A stretch of DNA of 64,000 nucleotides. Source: Nautilus pompilius (Eukaryota; Mollusca; Cephalopoda; Nautilida; Nautilidae). The stretch covers positions 1,302,001 to 1,366,000 of the forward strand of contig JACATO010002731.1 in the NCBI GenBank assembly GCA_018389105.1. The letters are read 5' to 3'. This document shows positions 1-12,106 of the stretch, in pieces (the first letter of the stretch is position 1; every line of letters begins with the position of its first letter). The notes below the pieces were generated by a model that saw nothing but the letters and a program-made list of their open reading frames with translations, did not search any database and was not told the DNA's origin. A program made the position numbers and the translations under genes.

Positions 1-430
1 TATATTCCTGATTTAATGATTGTTTTTATTCAGTAAATATGCATCAATTATAATTCCAGGTTATAAATAACATATAAACTAAAGTCTTTTGCTCATTTTG
101 TTTGCCCAACGACTATCAAAACCCCAAGAACTCTGGAATCTTAAACTCTGATTCCTTACGTCCTCTAGTTGAAACTTCCCTAAACACAAACAATGGACAA
201 ATCTTGAAACGACCATAATGGAAGACTGGATCATTGGATTATTTTGAGTGGTTCTGTTAAATTTTAAACTTTCTCCCGGGTTTTCCAACAGCACTTCCTA
301 TACACAAAAGAGTCGGTGTTGAACCATTATTTTTAAGAACTAGCAGCTTGGTTGTTAAAACAAAGCAACTCTTATATTGCTTACGTGATGTGTTAAAAAA
401 CTCTTAACCTTATAACTGATAGCAGACTAA
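1..430. other. Intergenic, no gene recognised
   Basis: AT-rich sequence. A 71-codon minus-strand frame (79-294) shows no recognisable motif or splice context and is treated as chance or as part of an old repeat. Nothing else could be supported here. Confidence 0.5.
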
Positions 431-1310
431 GTCACTTTTTTCTGAATAACAGCCATGACACCGTGGCGTAAAAACCGCAAAGTGCTGGAAGGTGTCTTGA
501 GAAATATTTTTTCATTCAGTTATGAGTATTGTAGGCAATGTATAGAGAGAGTTAAGAAAAGGATCGTGTTGGCGAATGCGTCTTTATAATTAATCCCACA
601 GATGCTCAACTGGATTCAGATCCGGAGATTGTGCTGGTCATGGGATATGCATGAAATCTCCGGAATGTTTCTTAACGTTCATTCTGTCTGTAAAAGAATC
701 AAAGGGTCCAAGCTATGCTAGCAAAACATGGCTAAAACCATGACTCCCCTACCAGAGGCCTGAACATTTGGAATGACATAAGAGGAGTTGACTGATTCGT
801 GCGGCTTTCTTCAAGTTTGTTTTCTCCAATCTGTGAAAAAAAATGTGAAACATAATTCGTCATGTCACATTTCTAAATTAATTTTTATTATTCCGATGTC
901 TGCGCTGCTTACACTACACGAATAATCTTTCCATGTTGGTAACCATAATCAGTGGTTTACGTAATAGTCTGTTACTGCCATAGTCCATTCGTGGCAACGT
1001 TCTTCTCAAAGTACGGCTGGAAATGAATGTAGATTTTCCTGCATCATTGAATGTCTATGTCAGTTAGTCTGTTGATGACAGTTGAACTTCACTATCCTGT
1101 TTAACCACCTTTTCTGTCTTTTTGTCATTACGTGTTTGCGGCTAGAATTCTTTCTCGCAGCAGACATTTTTTCACCTTTTTCCATTATTGATAAACTTGA
1201 ACGTCCGATGTCTTGGAGCAGCCTATCAAAGGAGACTGTCTTGGCCACTGGGGCACCTGCTAACCGTGTTAAACGCTGTATAATATCTGTCTTTCTTCAC
1301 ATATGTTAGA
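430..1310 (-). mobile_element. Tc1-like transposon remnant (decayed transposase)
   Basis: Read on the minus strand, about 596-645 gives the Tc1-family signature PAQSPDLNPVEHLW, the segment around the third catalytic acidic residue of DDE transposases. Farther upstream in element terms, minus-strand 1060-1248 gives a basic stretch (EKGEKMSAARKNSSRKH then TKRQKRWLNRIV) that fits the helix-turn-helix linker region of the same family. Frames are broken between these blocks, so the copy is dead. It is related to the copy at 46,689-47,345: both share the terminal-region phrase CTGAATAACAGCCATGACAC and the same transposase orientation. Exact ends are not visible. The family call rests on the transposase signature; the boundaries are estimates. 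Confidence 0.75.
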
Positions 1311-1315
1311 CTGAT

Positions 1316-2104
1316 TGCAAAAATGATTGTCTAAATCAAGCACACGCACGCGTGCAGAGATCATCTATCATATCATCATACAGTTAGTAATCTGCAATTG
1401 CAGCTCAGGTCAGGCTCAACTCTCAAAGGGTACAGAAGCCCTGCTAATGTAGCCACCTGGCGTAAGTAAATGAAAAATATCGACAAGTACAATTCTTATA
1501 CAAGGCAGCAACGCGCTGTCACAGTGTAGACTATAATAACAATTCTGGTCTGAGTGGTTACAGCCTATTCCTGCTACTAAATCTATATAAAGGAGTCACG
1601 AAAATGGCTTTACAGGATATTTACCATTTGCACCCGATCTTGCTTTATCATTGGACATCTATGGTAGGTAAAAAAAAACACTATTTTTTTATCATGAGAT
1701 ATCACGACCAATTATATACTTGAGCGGGTCGCATTATCTACTACTGTTTCATCTCGAGTAAAAGTTTGGAAACTTTGAGCGAACTGATCAGGTTATTATA
1801 CATCAGCGTTCACAAATAGTTTAATTCATCCAGGTACATTCTTGAGATACAAGCCGTATGCTCTCTCTCTCTCTCTCTCTCTCTCCCCTTTCCCTCCCCT
1901 CTCCCTCTTTCACGCACAACTAATAATTTTACTCGCAAAAATGAAACAATTCAACAAGTGAACAAGCGTATAGAGGAGGATAATATCTTGTTACTAAGTT
2001 CTAAAATAAACTTTAACAGATTTTTTTCTTTTTTTTGCATGTATATATATTTCAAGTTATATGCGACGAATAACCCTGTAACTAGGTGGATGAATGGGCG
2101 GAGA
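1316..2104. other. Intergenic with (TC)n microsatellite
   Basis: No gene is visible. A (CT)n tract occupies about 1861-1885. Moderately GC-rich patches at 1380-1560 look like repeat debris but could not be assigned. Confidence 0.5.
1861..1885. repeat. (CT)n microsatellite
   Basis: About 12 CT units followed by a C/T-rich tail. Confidence 0.95.
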
Positions 2105-2345
2105 GATGAATCGGGTGGTTAGTTTACTGGACTGCTAGGGTTGAGGAATCGTGTTCGATTTCTGCAGGAAACCTACTCGATTTGGCGCACCTCTCTTGCT
2201 TGGTTTCTTCTTGCTGCTATTCATCAGCCTGCCTCGTGGGTTTCCTCTATGCTTTCCAACTTCCTCCTGCATTTAAAAATGCAAATTGCTAGTAGGAACT
2301 TTTGGTAGTTTTGTTTCTAAGACGGTTCAGCTTCAAAAAGACTCA
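2105..2345 (+). repeat. tRNA-derived SINE, copy 1
   Basis: The segment has a pol III B-box-like sequence (GTGTTCGATTTCTGCAGG, 2151-2168) preceded by an A-box-like region (GGTTAGTTTACTGGACTGC). It continues with a body shared with copies at 18,313, 30,101 and 45,470: ACCTACTCGATTTGGC, then a TTGGTTTCTTC block, then a CATTTAAAAATG near the end followed by GTAGGAACTT. Recurrence of the same order of blocks in four places in this window supports one SINE family. Ends are approximate. Confidence 0.7.
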
Positions 2346-3559
2346 GCCTGAAAGGATTACTGCAGCCCACCACGTGAGAACCTTTTCTTCCTAGTCTGAC
2401 TTGGATGATGCAAACGTGATCCAAGATTGTCGTCCTCCGGATCGGAGATGCCAATGATGATGTTGATACGCATTGTTAAATTGATGATGTAAGAAATATT
2501 AAATATTTAATTGAAGAGTCCTTAATTATGGTCGCTACTGTATACATAATTTTAATCTCAACTAAATATTATCGTATTTGTTTGTTTTTATCCTGCATTA
2601 AAAATTTGGATTAGGGTTATGGTTTGTGTACTGCTAGCTTAGAGTTGTCGACAACAAGAGGATATTTACATCTTAAAAACCACTCGTAATCATATAGAGA
2701 TAACTAAGATTCTAAAATGAGTAACCTGAAACACGCTTTCTCTAAACACGAGATTTTATCTGCATGAAATTAATATATTATAACCTTTTTTAAAATAATA
2801 CTTCGTATCCTTATTCTATCCATTCAACCCCCAAGTAACTAAAGTTAAAAATAAAAAGGAAAACTAAAAAAATTCTCTGTGAGTTTTCCTTTAGTGTATT
2901 GTAGCATTACAGTATCGTCTGTCTAGTATGCGTGTTATAGACAGCTTTCTTGATTTACTATAAATATCATCCATAATGTCGCATTTGAAATATCTAGAAA
3001 ACATTAGTCTATAAAAATAGACATTTCTTTCTTCTATTTTTCTTAGCCAGGTTATATAAACTTGACGGTGGCTGGCTGGCTGGCAATACAAGCAAATTTA
3101 GTAACAAACTAAATCCTTTTTTCTCTCGAAGTTTTATCCCACTTAACCGCAAAGACTATGAAAGTCGTCATAGAAACTGGTAATCTAAAAGTAATTTTAT
3201 ATTTGAACAGTTTGATTGCACGTGGATCATCCAATTATCTAAATAGTTCTGTCCACGAACTATGCTAAAATATATTTCTTTTTTAGTGCTGTTCAACTAG
3301 ATAATGGCAAAACCAGAGAGCGCCATGTCCTAAAACAGATTCCCAGCTGAATGTACGCGTATCTCCAGAGATATATCAAGAAATCGCAGTGAATATGCAG
3401 GATTTTAAAAAAAATCGTTGAAAATAATATATTCGCTAAATTTGTAATTAAACTTTATTATATAGTTACCAATTATTCTGTAAAAAAGCTATATTGAGCT
3501 TAAGAATTGATTAATGTGTATTACGTTAAGCTTAGACATTCCGCACATCCAATTTTTTT
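2346..3559. other. Intergenic, no gene recognised
   Basis: AT-rich. The one 66-codon minus frame (2891-3091) has no family resemblance. Nothing else is supported. Confidence 0.5.
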
Positions 3560-5520
3560 TTAAAAAGCTAGCTATGTGTTCGATGTCGTGTGCACAAGTC
3601 CTGTAGATTAAGAAAGAAGCCAAGCTCCTTTATAAAATTCATGTCAAAGTGGACAAATTCCTCTTTTCTAAAGAAAAGCGACCACGACTGCAAAAAAGAC
3701 AGGGCGCGAAGCGACAGAAAGTACTCAAGTACAATTATGCTTACTTGAAGTTTGTATTTACTTGCATGGGTCAAGAAAACAAACCAATAGCAAAATGTGT
3801 TATTTGCTTGGAAGAACTCTCAAATGAGTGCATTAAATAGTCATTATTAATGAAGAATCTGGAAGAATAAAAAACATTCAGGTCTTGTTGATAAAGCTGC
3901 AGGATTCTTTAAGAGACAACCTGAATATTCTAATCATCATAATTACAGGCTGAAGCGGAATTTCACTGTCAATGTAAGTGCCCTGCATGCTCCATATCTC
4001 ATATCACTGGACATTGCAAAATGCAAAAAAGCACATACAGTTGGAATATTTTTAATTGTCAGTGCCGCTGTGGTAATTTTGCAAAGTTATGTTTGACGGC
4101 GAGCAAGGGACAAAGTAAAAAAGATACCATTGTCAAGTAACGCTGTTTCTTGAAGAATTTCCCAAATGGCTGTTGATATAGAAATGCAACTGATTGACAG
4201 AATTCAAACAGCCCTTACTTATGCACTTCAGATTGACAAGTTAACTGATGCTGCAAATCAGGCACAGCTTTTAACATTTGTTCACTACATTTGGGAAAAA
4301 TAAATGGTTGAAAAGCTCTTTTGTTACCACTGCCACTACAAACAAAGGGTGCAGAGATTTTTTTAATGGCTCAACCAGTATTTCAAACTAAAAAAGACAT
4401 TTGTGAGACAGCTATATTGGAGTCTGCTCAGAGGGAGTAAGGAATATGACTGACAGCAAGAGTGGTTTCATCGTGTGAGCCAAAAAGGTAGCCCCAAAGA
4501 TAATTGCAACTCCTTGCTTTCTACTCAGAGAAGCATTGGTATCAAAAAAATTGAAGACCAGAATGATATTTTAATTTCTGTTGTGAAAGTAGTCAATTTT
4601 ATCAAAGCCAGACTGCTGAACACATTTTTACTGATCTATGTAATGAAATAGGTGCTGAATGCCAAGCTCTTTGCTTCACTCTGGAGTGCCCTGGCTTTTG
4701 CGGGGCTCAGTCTTGAAAATAGTTTGATCTGCAAGCAGAGGTAGCTCAGTTCCTGACATTGAAAAATTCTGCCTTGGTGGAATACTTTTGGAATCCTAAA
4801 TGGATCACAAAACTTGTGTACTTGGCAAATGTGTTTCATAACCAAACAGGCTGAACACATGCATACAAAGATCAGAATCTAATGTAAATGATATCTGTGA
4901 CAAAATTAAATGTTTCACTACTAGAGCAAAGTGGTAGAGCAAACACGTGAGAACAGATGTTACCACATTGTTTACTTATCTGACTGACTTCATTGACATA
5001 ACTTGAAATGATGGACATTTCCGATGTAATCAATGCTCACCTGACACAAAATATTGCTCAATTCAGAGTGTACTTTAGTGATATGGAAACGTCACTGCAA
5101 ATTGATCAGGACTGAATCAGGGATCCCTTCTCAAATGCTAAAAAGAAAGACATGTTGCACAACCTGAATGTCAGAGAAGGTAAATTTATCCAGCAGAACA
5201 ATGACAGTTTTCTGCACCAGAAATACAAAAGATGTGGATGAAGCATAACAATGTTTTAGTTGGATATCTTGAAAGAATATAAAGAGCTCACAAGAAAAGC
5301 AATGAGAATCCTGCTTTTCTTTGCAACAACATATTTATGTGAGACTAGATTTTCTACTTTGGCTTATATTAAGACAATACACAGAGCAAAACTGGACTTG
5401 ACGAATAAGAAGAGGGTTTGGTTTGTCTCTTTAGCTTTGCACCTAGAATTGATAAGGCATGCAGGACACATCAGGCTAAAGTCTTTAATTTTACACACTA
5501 TTTGAAAATAGAGTCTAAAT
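3560..5520 (+). pseudogene. ZBED5/SCAND3-like hAT transposase, decayed copy
   Basis: Several frames on the plus strand spell a hAT transposase of the ZBED5/SCAND3 type in the expected order. 3649-3840 gives the N-terminus, with MDKFLFSKEKRP and then the BED-finger-like start KPIAKCVICLEELSNE, where CxxC is visible, before a stop. Middle sections (about 3960-4330) match the region of that family preceding the catalytic core but carry many stops and shifts. 5260-5505 gives the C-terminal hAT dimerisation block, with FFATTYLCETRFSTLAYIKT as the diagnostic phrase. The reading frame is interrupted many times, so no intact protein is made. No terminal inverted repeats or target duplications were found at its edges. 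Family assignment is firm; limits are approximate. Confidence 0.85.
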
Positions 5521-8500
5521 GTAGTATATCTATTTGATGTATACGTGCAACAGTGATATAATTATGCATTTGATACATATTGGGAAAAATCATTTTAACT
5601 TATAAATGGTTTTTATTGAAACTGTGATAATATTTGTAAAAAGAAAATATTGTAAGGGGTGCTTAGGCTGTAACCATAAGACAGAAAGGGCAGAATTAGA
5701 AAAAAGGTTGGGGATTTTTGCTTAGAGCAAGATGTCATAAATAAACGTTTGGGTGTGTTTTGCAGTATCGATGCTGTTCTAAAGGCAGCTGGAAGCCATA
5801 CCAAATATTAGTTTTACTATGTTCATATATACACAGTTCTATATCTCAGAACAAATGTATTCACTGCCTCCAACATACTGATACAGAAAATTGAGAAAAA
5901 ACAATGATATTAGATTTGCCAAATTTAATGGAAATTTAACTGGGATCTTCAGCGGCAGCAGGCTGTTTTTTTCATCTATTTACTTATTTTAGAAGAAATA
6001 CACAACAAAAAAGCGACTATCATATTTAGCAATATAAATAAATAGATGTTTGCTTACAAATTAAAATTAAATAGTTATCTCCCTTGATTTATTTTAATTA
6101 AAAAAAATAATAATAATTACTCAATATAACTGATGCTTTGAACCAACAATTCTACGCTTTTTGGCAATGATTGAATAGGTCAGATATTCAGTAATTTACT
6201 GGATATATGGGACACGACTATGATATCAACCACTGGTTATATACAACTATTGATGCCCAAGTGAGTTTTTCTATGTCTTGATAGTATTGTGAAAATAAAT
6301 ATGAAGAAATTAAAAACAATTTTAATAAGATATTAGTGTTTTTTAATGTTTTTATTTTCCTGCCATGATTTTGCTAAGCAGCGAAAAATTATTTTAGATC
6401 AGTTTGAAATGGTACATATAGAATACAGAATAAGGGAGGTAATATCAGATCAGGATCTACAAACTAGCAAGCAGTTCTAAAAGATCATACGAAGCATCAC
6501 AGTCTTTTGAAAATACTATATACACTTCTGCTTATTTTTATGATTGAGCTGAAAGACAAAGTACTAGCTCCATTTTAATACTCAATATGATCTTCTGGTA
6601 ACGATTTTAGTTTTTAATAAGAATAGCAAATTACCATTGTACCTAGCATAACAAAATTGCTTTTCAGGATTCCAAGCCAAGCCAGCTGAAAATGGATATT
6701 TGATGATACTAGTTAACCAGAAATGGTTAGCTGAACGACAGTGGACACTCAGCCTATTGCTAAATGCAGTTATCTTGACTCACCATAAAGCTTCAGCTTA
6801 ACTGTGGAATAAATTTGTTGAAGATATTGAGAAAAGGTCACTGCATAGTATGGTACCATTAGGCTAACTAATAAACTGTTTCAGACCAAATTTACTGGGA
6901 ATAGTGGGCAAGAAATTTAGTCTGCACATAGAAGATGGTAGATACCACTGACAAAAAAACAGTGTTGAGGTATTTGAAATAAATGATATTCTGCAGAAAT
7001 ATCCAAATCAAAAGCATCAATACTACTACTTTTCAAATTTTATTTGTTTCCAATAATTTAAACATTTAAATACAATTGTCAAAATGTATAAACTGAGATG
7101 GATTATATGTACAGGGTAGTTTTCATTTTTACAAAAACAAGTTTGAACAATATTGATAGCATTAAAGCTGAAAATAAATTTGTAAATTTAATAACAAGGA
7201 AAATTTTTTTTTTGAAAATTGAAAAATTAATTTAAAAAAGAAAACATTTAGAATATAAAAGAATTCATACAATTTTAAATAAAATGATACTATATAAATG
7301 TTAACACCAAATTTTTACAAATTAATAATAATGCTTTTGGCAGACTTGAAACTTTTCACTTTAGCATTAGGAGAGAATATAAGAGAAGAAAAAATTTAAA
7401 AAATGCTAGCTTATGTAAAACATGTATTCCATTTGTAGTTATAAATGTAAAAGGTTTTTGTTAACCTGCTTTATCTTAAAATTGCAGTTCAACTCACTAA
7501 TGATTGCAGCTTCTCCACTTTCTACTTTCACAGAGAAACCAATCTCATAGTGCAAAGGAAAAACAGGTTAAAATTTTTTTTTTTAAATTTTCAATTACAA
7601 CATGAAAATTAACAAAGAAATGATTCAGGTTACAGCACAAAATTATGTCAAAGGAACCATAGTAGATTGCTTCCAACATTATATCATTTGCTGTAGGGAC
7701 AACAAAAAACAAAACTGAATCTTATTATTTTTGTGAGTTGTTATGAACTTGCACAAATAATATGATATGGCTAACGTTTTAGTTATATACAAGAGTAATC
7801 CTCTGAAACAGATTTAAAAACTGTTGATATAGATATTGAAAATAAAAATTAGAGCTTTGAACTTTTCTGTGCAAAACATGTGCCATAATAACAACAACAA
7901 ATATAGTGCATATATAGAATATTTTTACATCATAAAAAACATCTAAGATTAAATATGCTGAAAAGCATCCTCCAAATGTGCTAAACAGCTCATGTGTAAA
8001 ATAAAATAAAATACATCTTTTATTACAGATAAAAGAGTTGCTGAAGTAAGTATTGTCCCTTTGATGGTAATATTGGCTATAAATGTTGAGATTACTTTGC
8101 CATCACAGATACTTCAGAGTGAATGTGTAGATAAGGAAAAATACTGAATATTGTCTCTCATCAGCTGAAACAAGAAAACAAAATTGCACTCATTTCCCAA
8201 TGCCTTTTCAAACTTAAGACTTGTTAGAAATCCTTTCAGGTATTTTATATGTTAAACATTGCACTCACTAACTGGTCTTTTGCTAGTATTTACCATGCAG
8301 GAAAGTTATTTTTTAACTTAACATCAGTATAGCAAGGTTATATAGTAGTGATGAAACATTCTCAGTCAATAATGCTAGATTCATTTATTCTGCCTTTCAA
8401 AAAATATTTTCCTAGTGTTATAACCCAAAAGAAAAGATTTATAGAAACATGTTCATAGATTTAAATAAGAATGTAAATTAATGTAACTGAATTAAATGGA

Positions 8501-9347
8501 AAAAATAATAATTCTACATTACCAATTTCAAAATTACAAATTTTAAAATTCCTTCAAAGCATTTTCCCAATCTCTCTTATATGAGTCATCTGTACAAAAA
8601 AACCTGTTAAGATTAATTTATCCACTTGTTCAATGTACAAATTTACTTTCAATTAACAAGTAAACAACCTTTTAAATTCCTCCTGAATTCTGAAAAACTC
8701 CACATATATTTCTAATATATTAGAATCAACTGTTGTTTCATTTTTTGGTTCCAAATCAGATTTATCCACAGCTATGATGCAAATGACATCTTAAGTGTTA
8801 ATGGGGAAAAAAAAAGAGAAAAAGTTAAAGGTGATCCTCCAAGGTGAATTTATTCATAAATTAAAATCATTTAAAAGTATAAACAAAAGATTATTATTAG
8901 TATTAGTATTAAAACAAATTAATAAATTTAAAAATGGGAATCCAGACTTTGACTGGATTAAGTTTGCTTTGTCACCATTATCAGCTAATAAAAATACTAG
9001 CTGTCAATGTTGTTCATCAGATTTTATTAGTGACAGAAATATAACAATATAATGAAGGCTCATGCATGGAAAAGCATTGCTGGTCATTGTTCAAGGTTGC
9101 CCGGCTAGTTATATGTACCTAGATTAGTATGTGAAACATTTATTCCTGTATCAATATTTGGCACCAAGATTTATATTCCAGGAACACAACACCTTGTCAC
9201 ATAGAGCTGGAGTCATTATCGTACCCCATAGAGTCAACAATGCAATGAACTGACCAGCTACTGGCACAGATATTTTACCACTAGGAATCACTAGAGCATT
9301 CTGTGATCTAGCCTGATTTGACTTATTGCTTCAGACATGCATAGATG
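5521..9347. other. Gene-poor intergenic stretch
   Basis: About 3.8 kb, very AT-rich, with no coding segment that could be tied to a family. An 85-codon plus frame at 8795-9052 is lysine/asparagine-rich and low complexity, with no start context or homology. Short motifs AGTTATCTCCCTTGA (6072-6086) and AAGGGAGGTAATATC (6432-6446) are inverse versions of a dispersed motif also seen elsewhere in the window. Confidence 0.5.
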
Positions 9348-10020
9348 GGTTCTAGGACAACTGCCCCCAACCCCGATAACTGGACCCGTTCAATTGCCCC
9401 CTAAGCACAACTGGACAGGAGGATACGAATACTAATAAAACTAGCATATATTCTTATATTGGATATATTGTGTATACCATGTCCTGTCATATATCCTATA
9501 TCCGGGATGAGGCGTTTCAGTAAAGGAATTACTTGTAATAAAGCTTATAAAATGCGAATAAGTCAGCATTAAATGACAGGTTCAGGCTTAGATTTATCCC
9601 AAATAACTTTATTTGCGAAGTCGTCGTGGCAGGTTTGGAATAATTACCGCCGCCGTTTCACCGCGATTATCAACTATTCATTTTAGAATTGAGTGATACC
9701 TAGGTTCTAGTTTAGGCTTAGTTAGCTAGCATTTTGTAAATTTTAACCCAAACAGCTTCTTTTGCCCAGTCATCTAGCACTGAAATGGCGTGGCCGAAAC
9801 GTCCTGCCCTCTTCTATATCACATATGGTACCAAGAAAACTGCCCCCAACAGCCCCAGACAACTGTCCCACAGATACTACTACTGGCCACTTGTTCATAA
9901 AATTATCCAAAAGCAATACATCATATATCACATGTATTTATTAATATACGTGATCACTAAAATTGCAAATTATACACAACCATGTTCTTCTCGATGGGGG
10001 GAGCAGTTGTCCTGATACCA
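9348..10020. mobile_element. 673-bp non-autonomous DNA transposon (MITE-like) with 8-bp TSD
   Basis: The left end GGTTCTAGGACAACTGCCCC (from 9348) and the right end, read on the minus strand as TGGTATCAGGACAACTGCTC (from 10,020), form imperfect terminal inverted repeats sharing GGACAACTGC. Each end is flanked outward by the direct repeat CATAGATG (9340-9347 and 10,021-10,028), a perfect 8-bp target-site duplication. Internal copies of ACTGCCCCCAACxxCC occur near both ends. No transposase is encoded. An 8-bp duplication fits hAT or P-type elements; the superfamily is inferred. Confidence 0.75.
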
Positions 10021-10028
10021 CATAGATG

Positions 10029-10846
10029 ATGTGCCAGCTGTAGAGTTCCCAGATGGCCAAAACAAATACTGTTTAAGCCACTCATCTAATATTTGACTCT
10101 ACAGAATAAAGCTACAATCTATGGCATTCCTCTTTAAGTATTGTATTAAAATTACTGAGTAGCTAAGGTATAAATTGTTTTCTGTAATGTCTAGTATCTT
10201 TGTGTATTTCTTCATAAGTGGAATTAAAGATGTCAGATTACCATAAATCTATTAAAAAGGGAATACTAGTGTTTTTATACTAAAAATACATAAATAATTC
10301 AACTTATAGAAAAAGTTCTTTTAGTTTTAATTTCACATTTGTAATATTTTTAATACTGAAACTTTTGACATCCTAACATAAATCCCCTTAAGAGTTACTA
10401 TATTCTATGCACTGTTAAGCAATTGTCAGATGAACTGTCATGAGATTAACCATAATAATGCAACAAGATCTATACATCAAAATCTGCTTTTTTTAAAAAA
10501 ATCAGTTCACAACCAATTCCTACCACTCCCCTCTCTCCATTATATTATATATGCATGATTCTTCTTAAGAAATATATTAATTTAATTTCAATCTGTGAAT
10601 CCACTAGATAGCCTTAGATTTTTTTTTTTTTTGCTAAGTGTACAATTTCAGGAACATTCAAAAAATAAAGTATGAGTTTAACATATGTAATTTAAAAACT
10701 AATATAAAAAGAAAAAAATCAAACAACATCCATTATCATTATTTTCTCATACAAAACAGAAATTTTCCTTAATGGTACCCAAAATTTATAACTCAGGTCT
10801 GGGTTTGAATAAGATAAATAAACAAACAAATCATGGAAAGAGGCAG
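10029..10846. other. Intergenic, likely 3' flank of the minus-strand ORF
   Basis: AT-rich sequence downstream of the stop of the 419-codon minus-strand frame; probably includes its 3' untranslated region. No convincing minus-strand polyadenylation signal was fixed close to the stop. No other feature seen. Confidence 0.4.
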
Positions 10847-12106
10847 TCAATCTTTCACAAATTCTTTATAATTTATCTGACATTTTTCTATACGAATATC
10901 ATTCCCATGCATGTTGGCACACACAACAGGTAAACAGCCATTTTGTATTAACAAAGAAAAGATTTCCAATTCATCAACATCTGCCATTTCTGTGCTCTTC
11001 TGTGCATGTAACATGTGGTCCTTACTTAGAAAAGCATCATTACTTTTGGAATTCAAATCAACTGCTGTTCTCTCAGTCTGGACCAGTTGGCCTGCTTCAG
11101 TTTCAAAAAAGTTACCAGTTTTTGCACTATCTTTTTTACCATACACCACATTCCGCTTTTCACAGAACTCATCAGCATTGCTGGTACAACTTGGATGCTG
11201 TTTTCTTCCAGGATCCACCCATGCATTACATCTGCTCTCATACCTCTTATGGAATGTCTCATAATATCGTGCAAATACAGATTTATCATCAGATACAAGG
11301 AGTTGTGCTAAAAGTGTGGTATTTTTGTCTTTAAATGAGCAACAGGAACTCTTGTCCGGGCACTGTTGTCCACAAGTTTTGTATGGGTGGATGAGACTTT
11401 TTGTGTGTGAATTTTGTTCTGATGAACATTTCTGAGAAGTTTTTGGATTTTGTAACTGCCTATTTGGCTTTTCTGGTTGGGATAAGCTGAAATCTGTAGC
11501 AGAGCTGTCCTTACCCATGGAGATACTAGAGACATCACCTCCAGCAGCCATATTTGTAGCCGTGATAGTAAGAAACTGCTTAAGATTGTAACTGCAGAAT
11601 GGCACTGAATTGTTGTTTTTTGCCTGAACCTCTGTTTTCAATGCTCCACTAGGTGTACACAGACTCCTGTTAGAAGATGCTAGATTCTGATCACCAAAGG
11701 TCTCTGTCTGCAGTTTTCTTTCGCTCAAAACCCTGGACTGGACATTCCGTGCTCTTGTTGCTGACAGTGGTTCGGCAAGCAGTCGATAGAGAGTCTTATA
11801 CTCCATTTTCTCATCGGAAGTTTTGTCCAGGTTTCTCCTGCTTGTAAGAAGAGTTTGTGGTCCAGCTTCAACAATGTTTCGCTGCTGGCGCTTCCACTTC
11901 AAAGGACTAGGCAAAAGGTGGCAAAAGTTCATATACTGTTTGTGATTTTTGCTCTCCTCGCCAGAAATCCCACGCGCACCTGTAGAGCTAGAAGCACGTA
12001 ATATTGCCTTAGTCAGTTTAGATTTGCAGTCAGGTGATCTTTGGTTATAAACTGGACACTTATGCTGGTAATCCATGTTCCATTGTTGTTTGCATTTACG
12101 ATCCAT
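10847..12106 (-). CDS. Unrecognised intronless 419-residue protein
   Basis: This is the longest open frame in the window: an uninterrupted 419-codon frame in AT-rich DNA, so chance is unlikely. I do not recognise the protein. The start at 12,104-12,106 is the first ATG after an in-frame TGA eight to six bases upstream. The product is polar, rich in Ser, Lys, Asn and Gln, without a signal peptide or membrane segment. It looks mostly disordered, apart from possibly ordered patches: a basic segment near residue 60-75 (SPLKWKRQQR), a helical-looking TLLAQLLVSDDKSVFARYYE around the middle-to-C-terminal third, and DELEIFSLLIQNG near the C-terminus. Scattered cysteines (QQCPDKSSCC) do not form a clear zinc motif. 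It lies head-to-head with the MRH gene, about 820 bp apart, which may mean a shared promoter. It could also be the large exon of a spliced gene or a processed copy; no poly-A tract or duplication was found to support retroposition. Confidence 0.65.
   Translation of the reverse strand: MDRKCKQQWNMDYQHKCPVYNQRSPDCKSKLTKAILRASSSTGARGISGEESKNHKQYMNFCHLLPSPLKWKRQQRNIVEAGPQTLLTSRRNLDKTSDEKMEYKTLYRLLAEPLSATRARNVQSRVLSERKLQTETFGDQNLASSNRSLCTPSGALKTEVQAKNNNSVPFCSYNLKQFLTITATNMAAGGDVSSISMGKDSSATDFSLSQPEKPNRQLQNPKTSQKCSSEQNSHTKSLIHPYKTCGQQCPDKSSCCSFKDKNTTLLAQLLVSDDKSVFARYYETFHKRYESRCNAWVDPGRKQHPSCTSNADEFCEKRNVVYGKKDSAKTGNFFETEAGQLVQTERTAVDLNSKSNDAFLSKDHMLHAQKSTEMADVDELEIFSLLIQNGCLPVVCANMHGNDIRIEKCQINYKEFVKD

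Noticed and set aside
79..294. 71-codon minus frame at the window edge
   Set aside because: A degenerate B-box-like stretch on the minus strand hinted at a SINE, but no A box or second copy supported it.
8795..9052. 85-codon plus frame, lysine-rich
   Set aside because: Low complexity typical of AT-rich DNA, with no homology or promoter context.
10911..11334. Several plus-strand frames opposite the 419-codon gene
   Set aside because: Shadows of the long minus-strand frame; none is longer or better supported.
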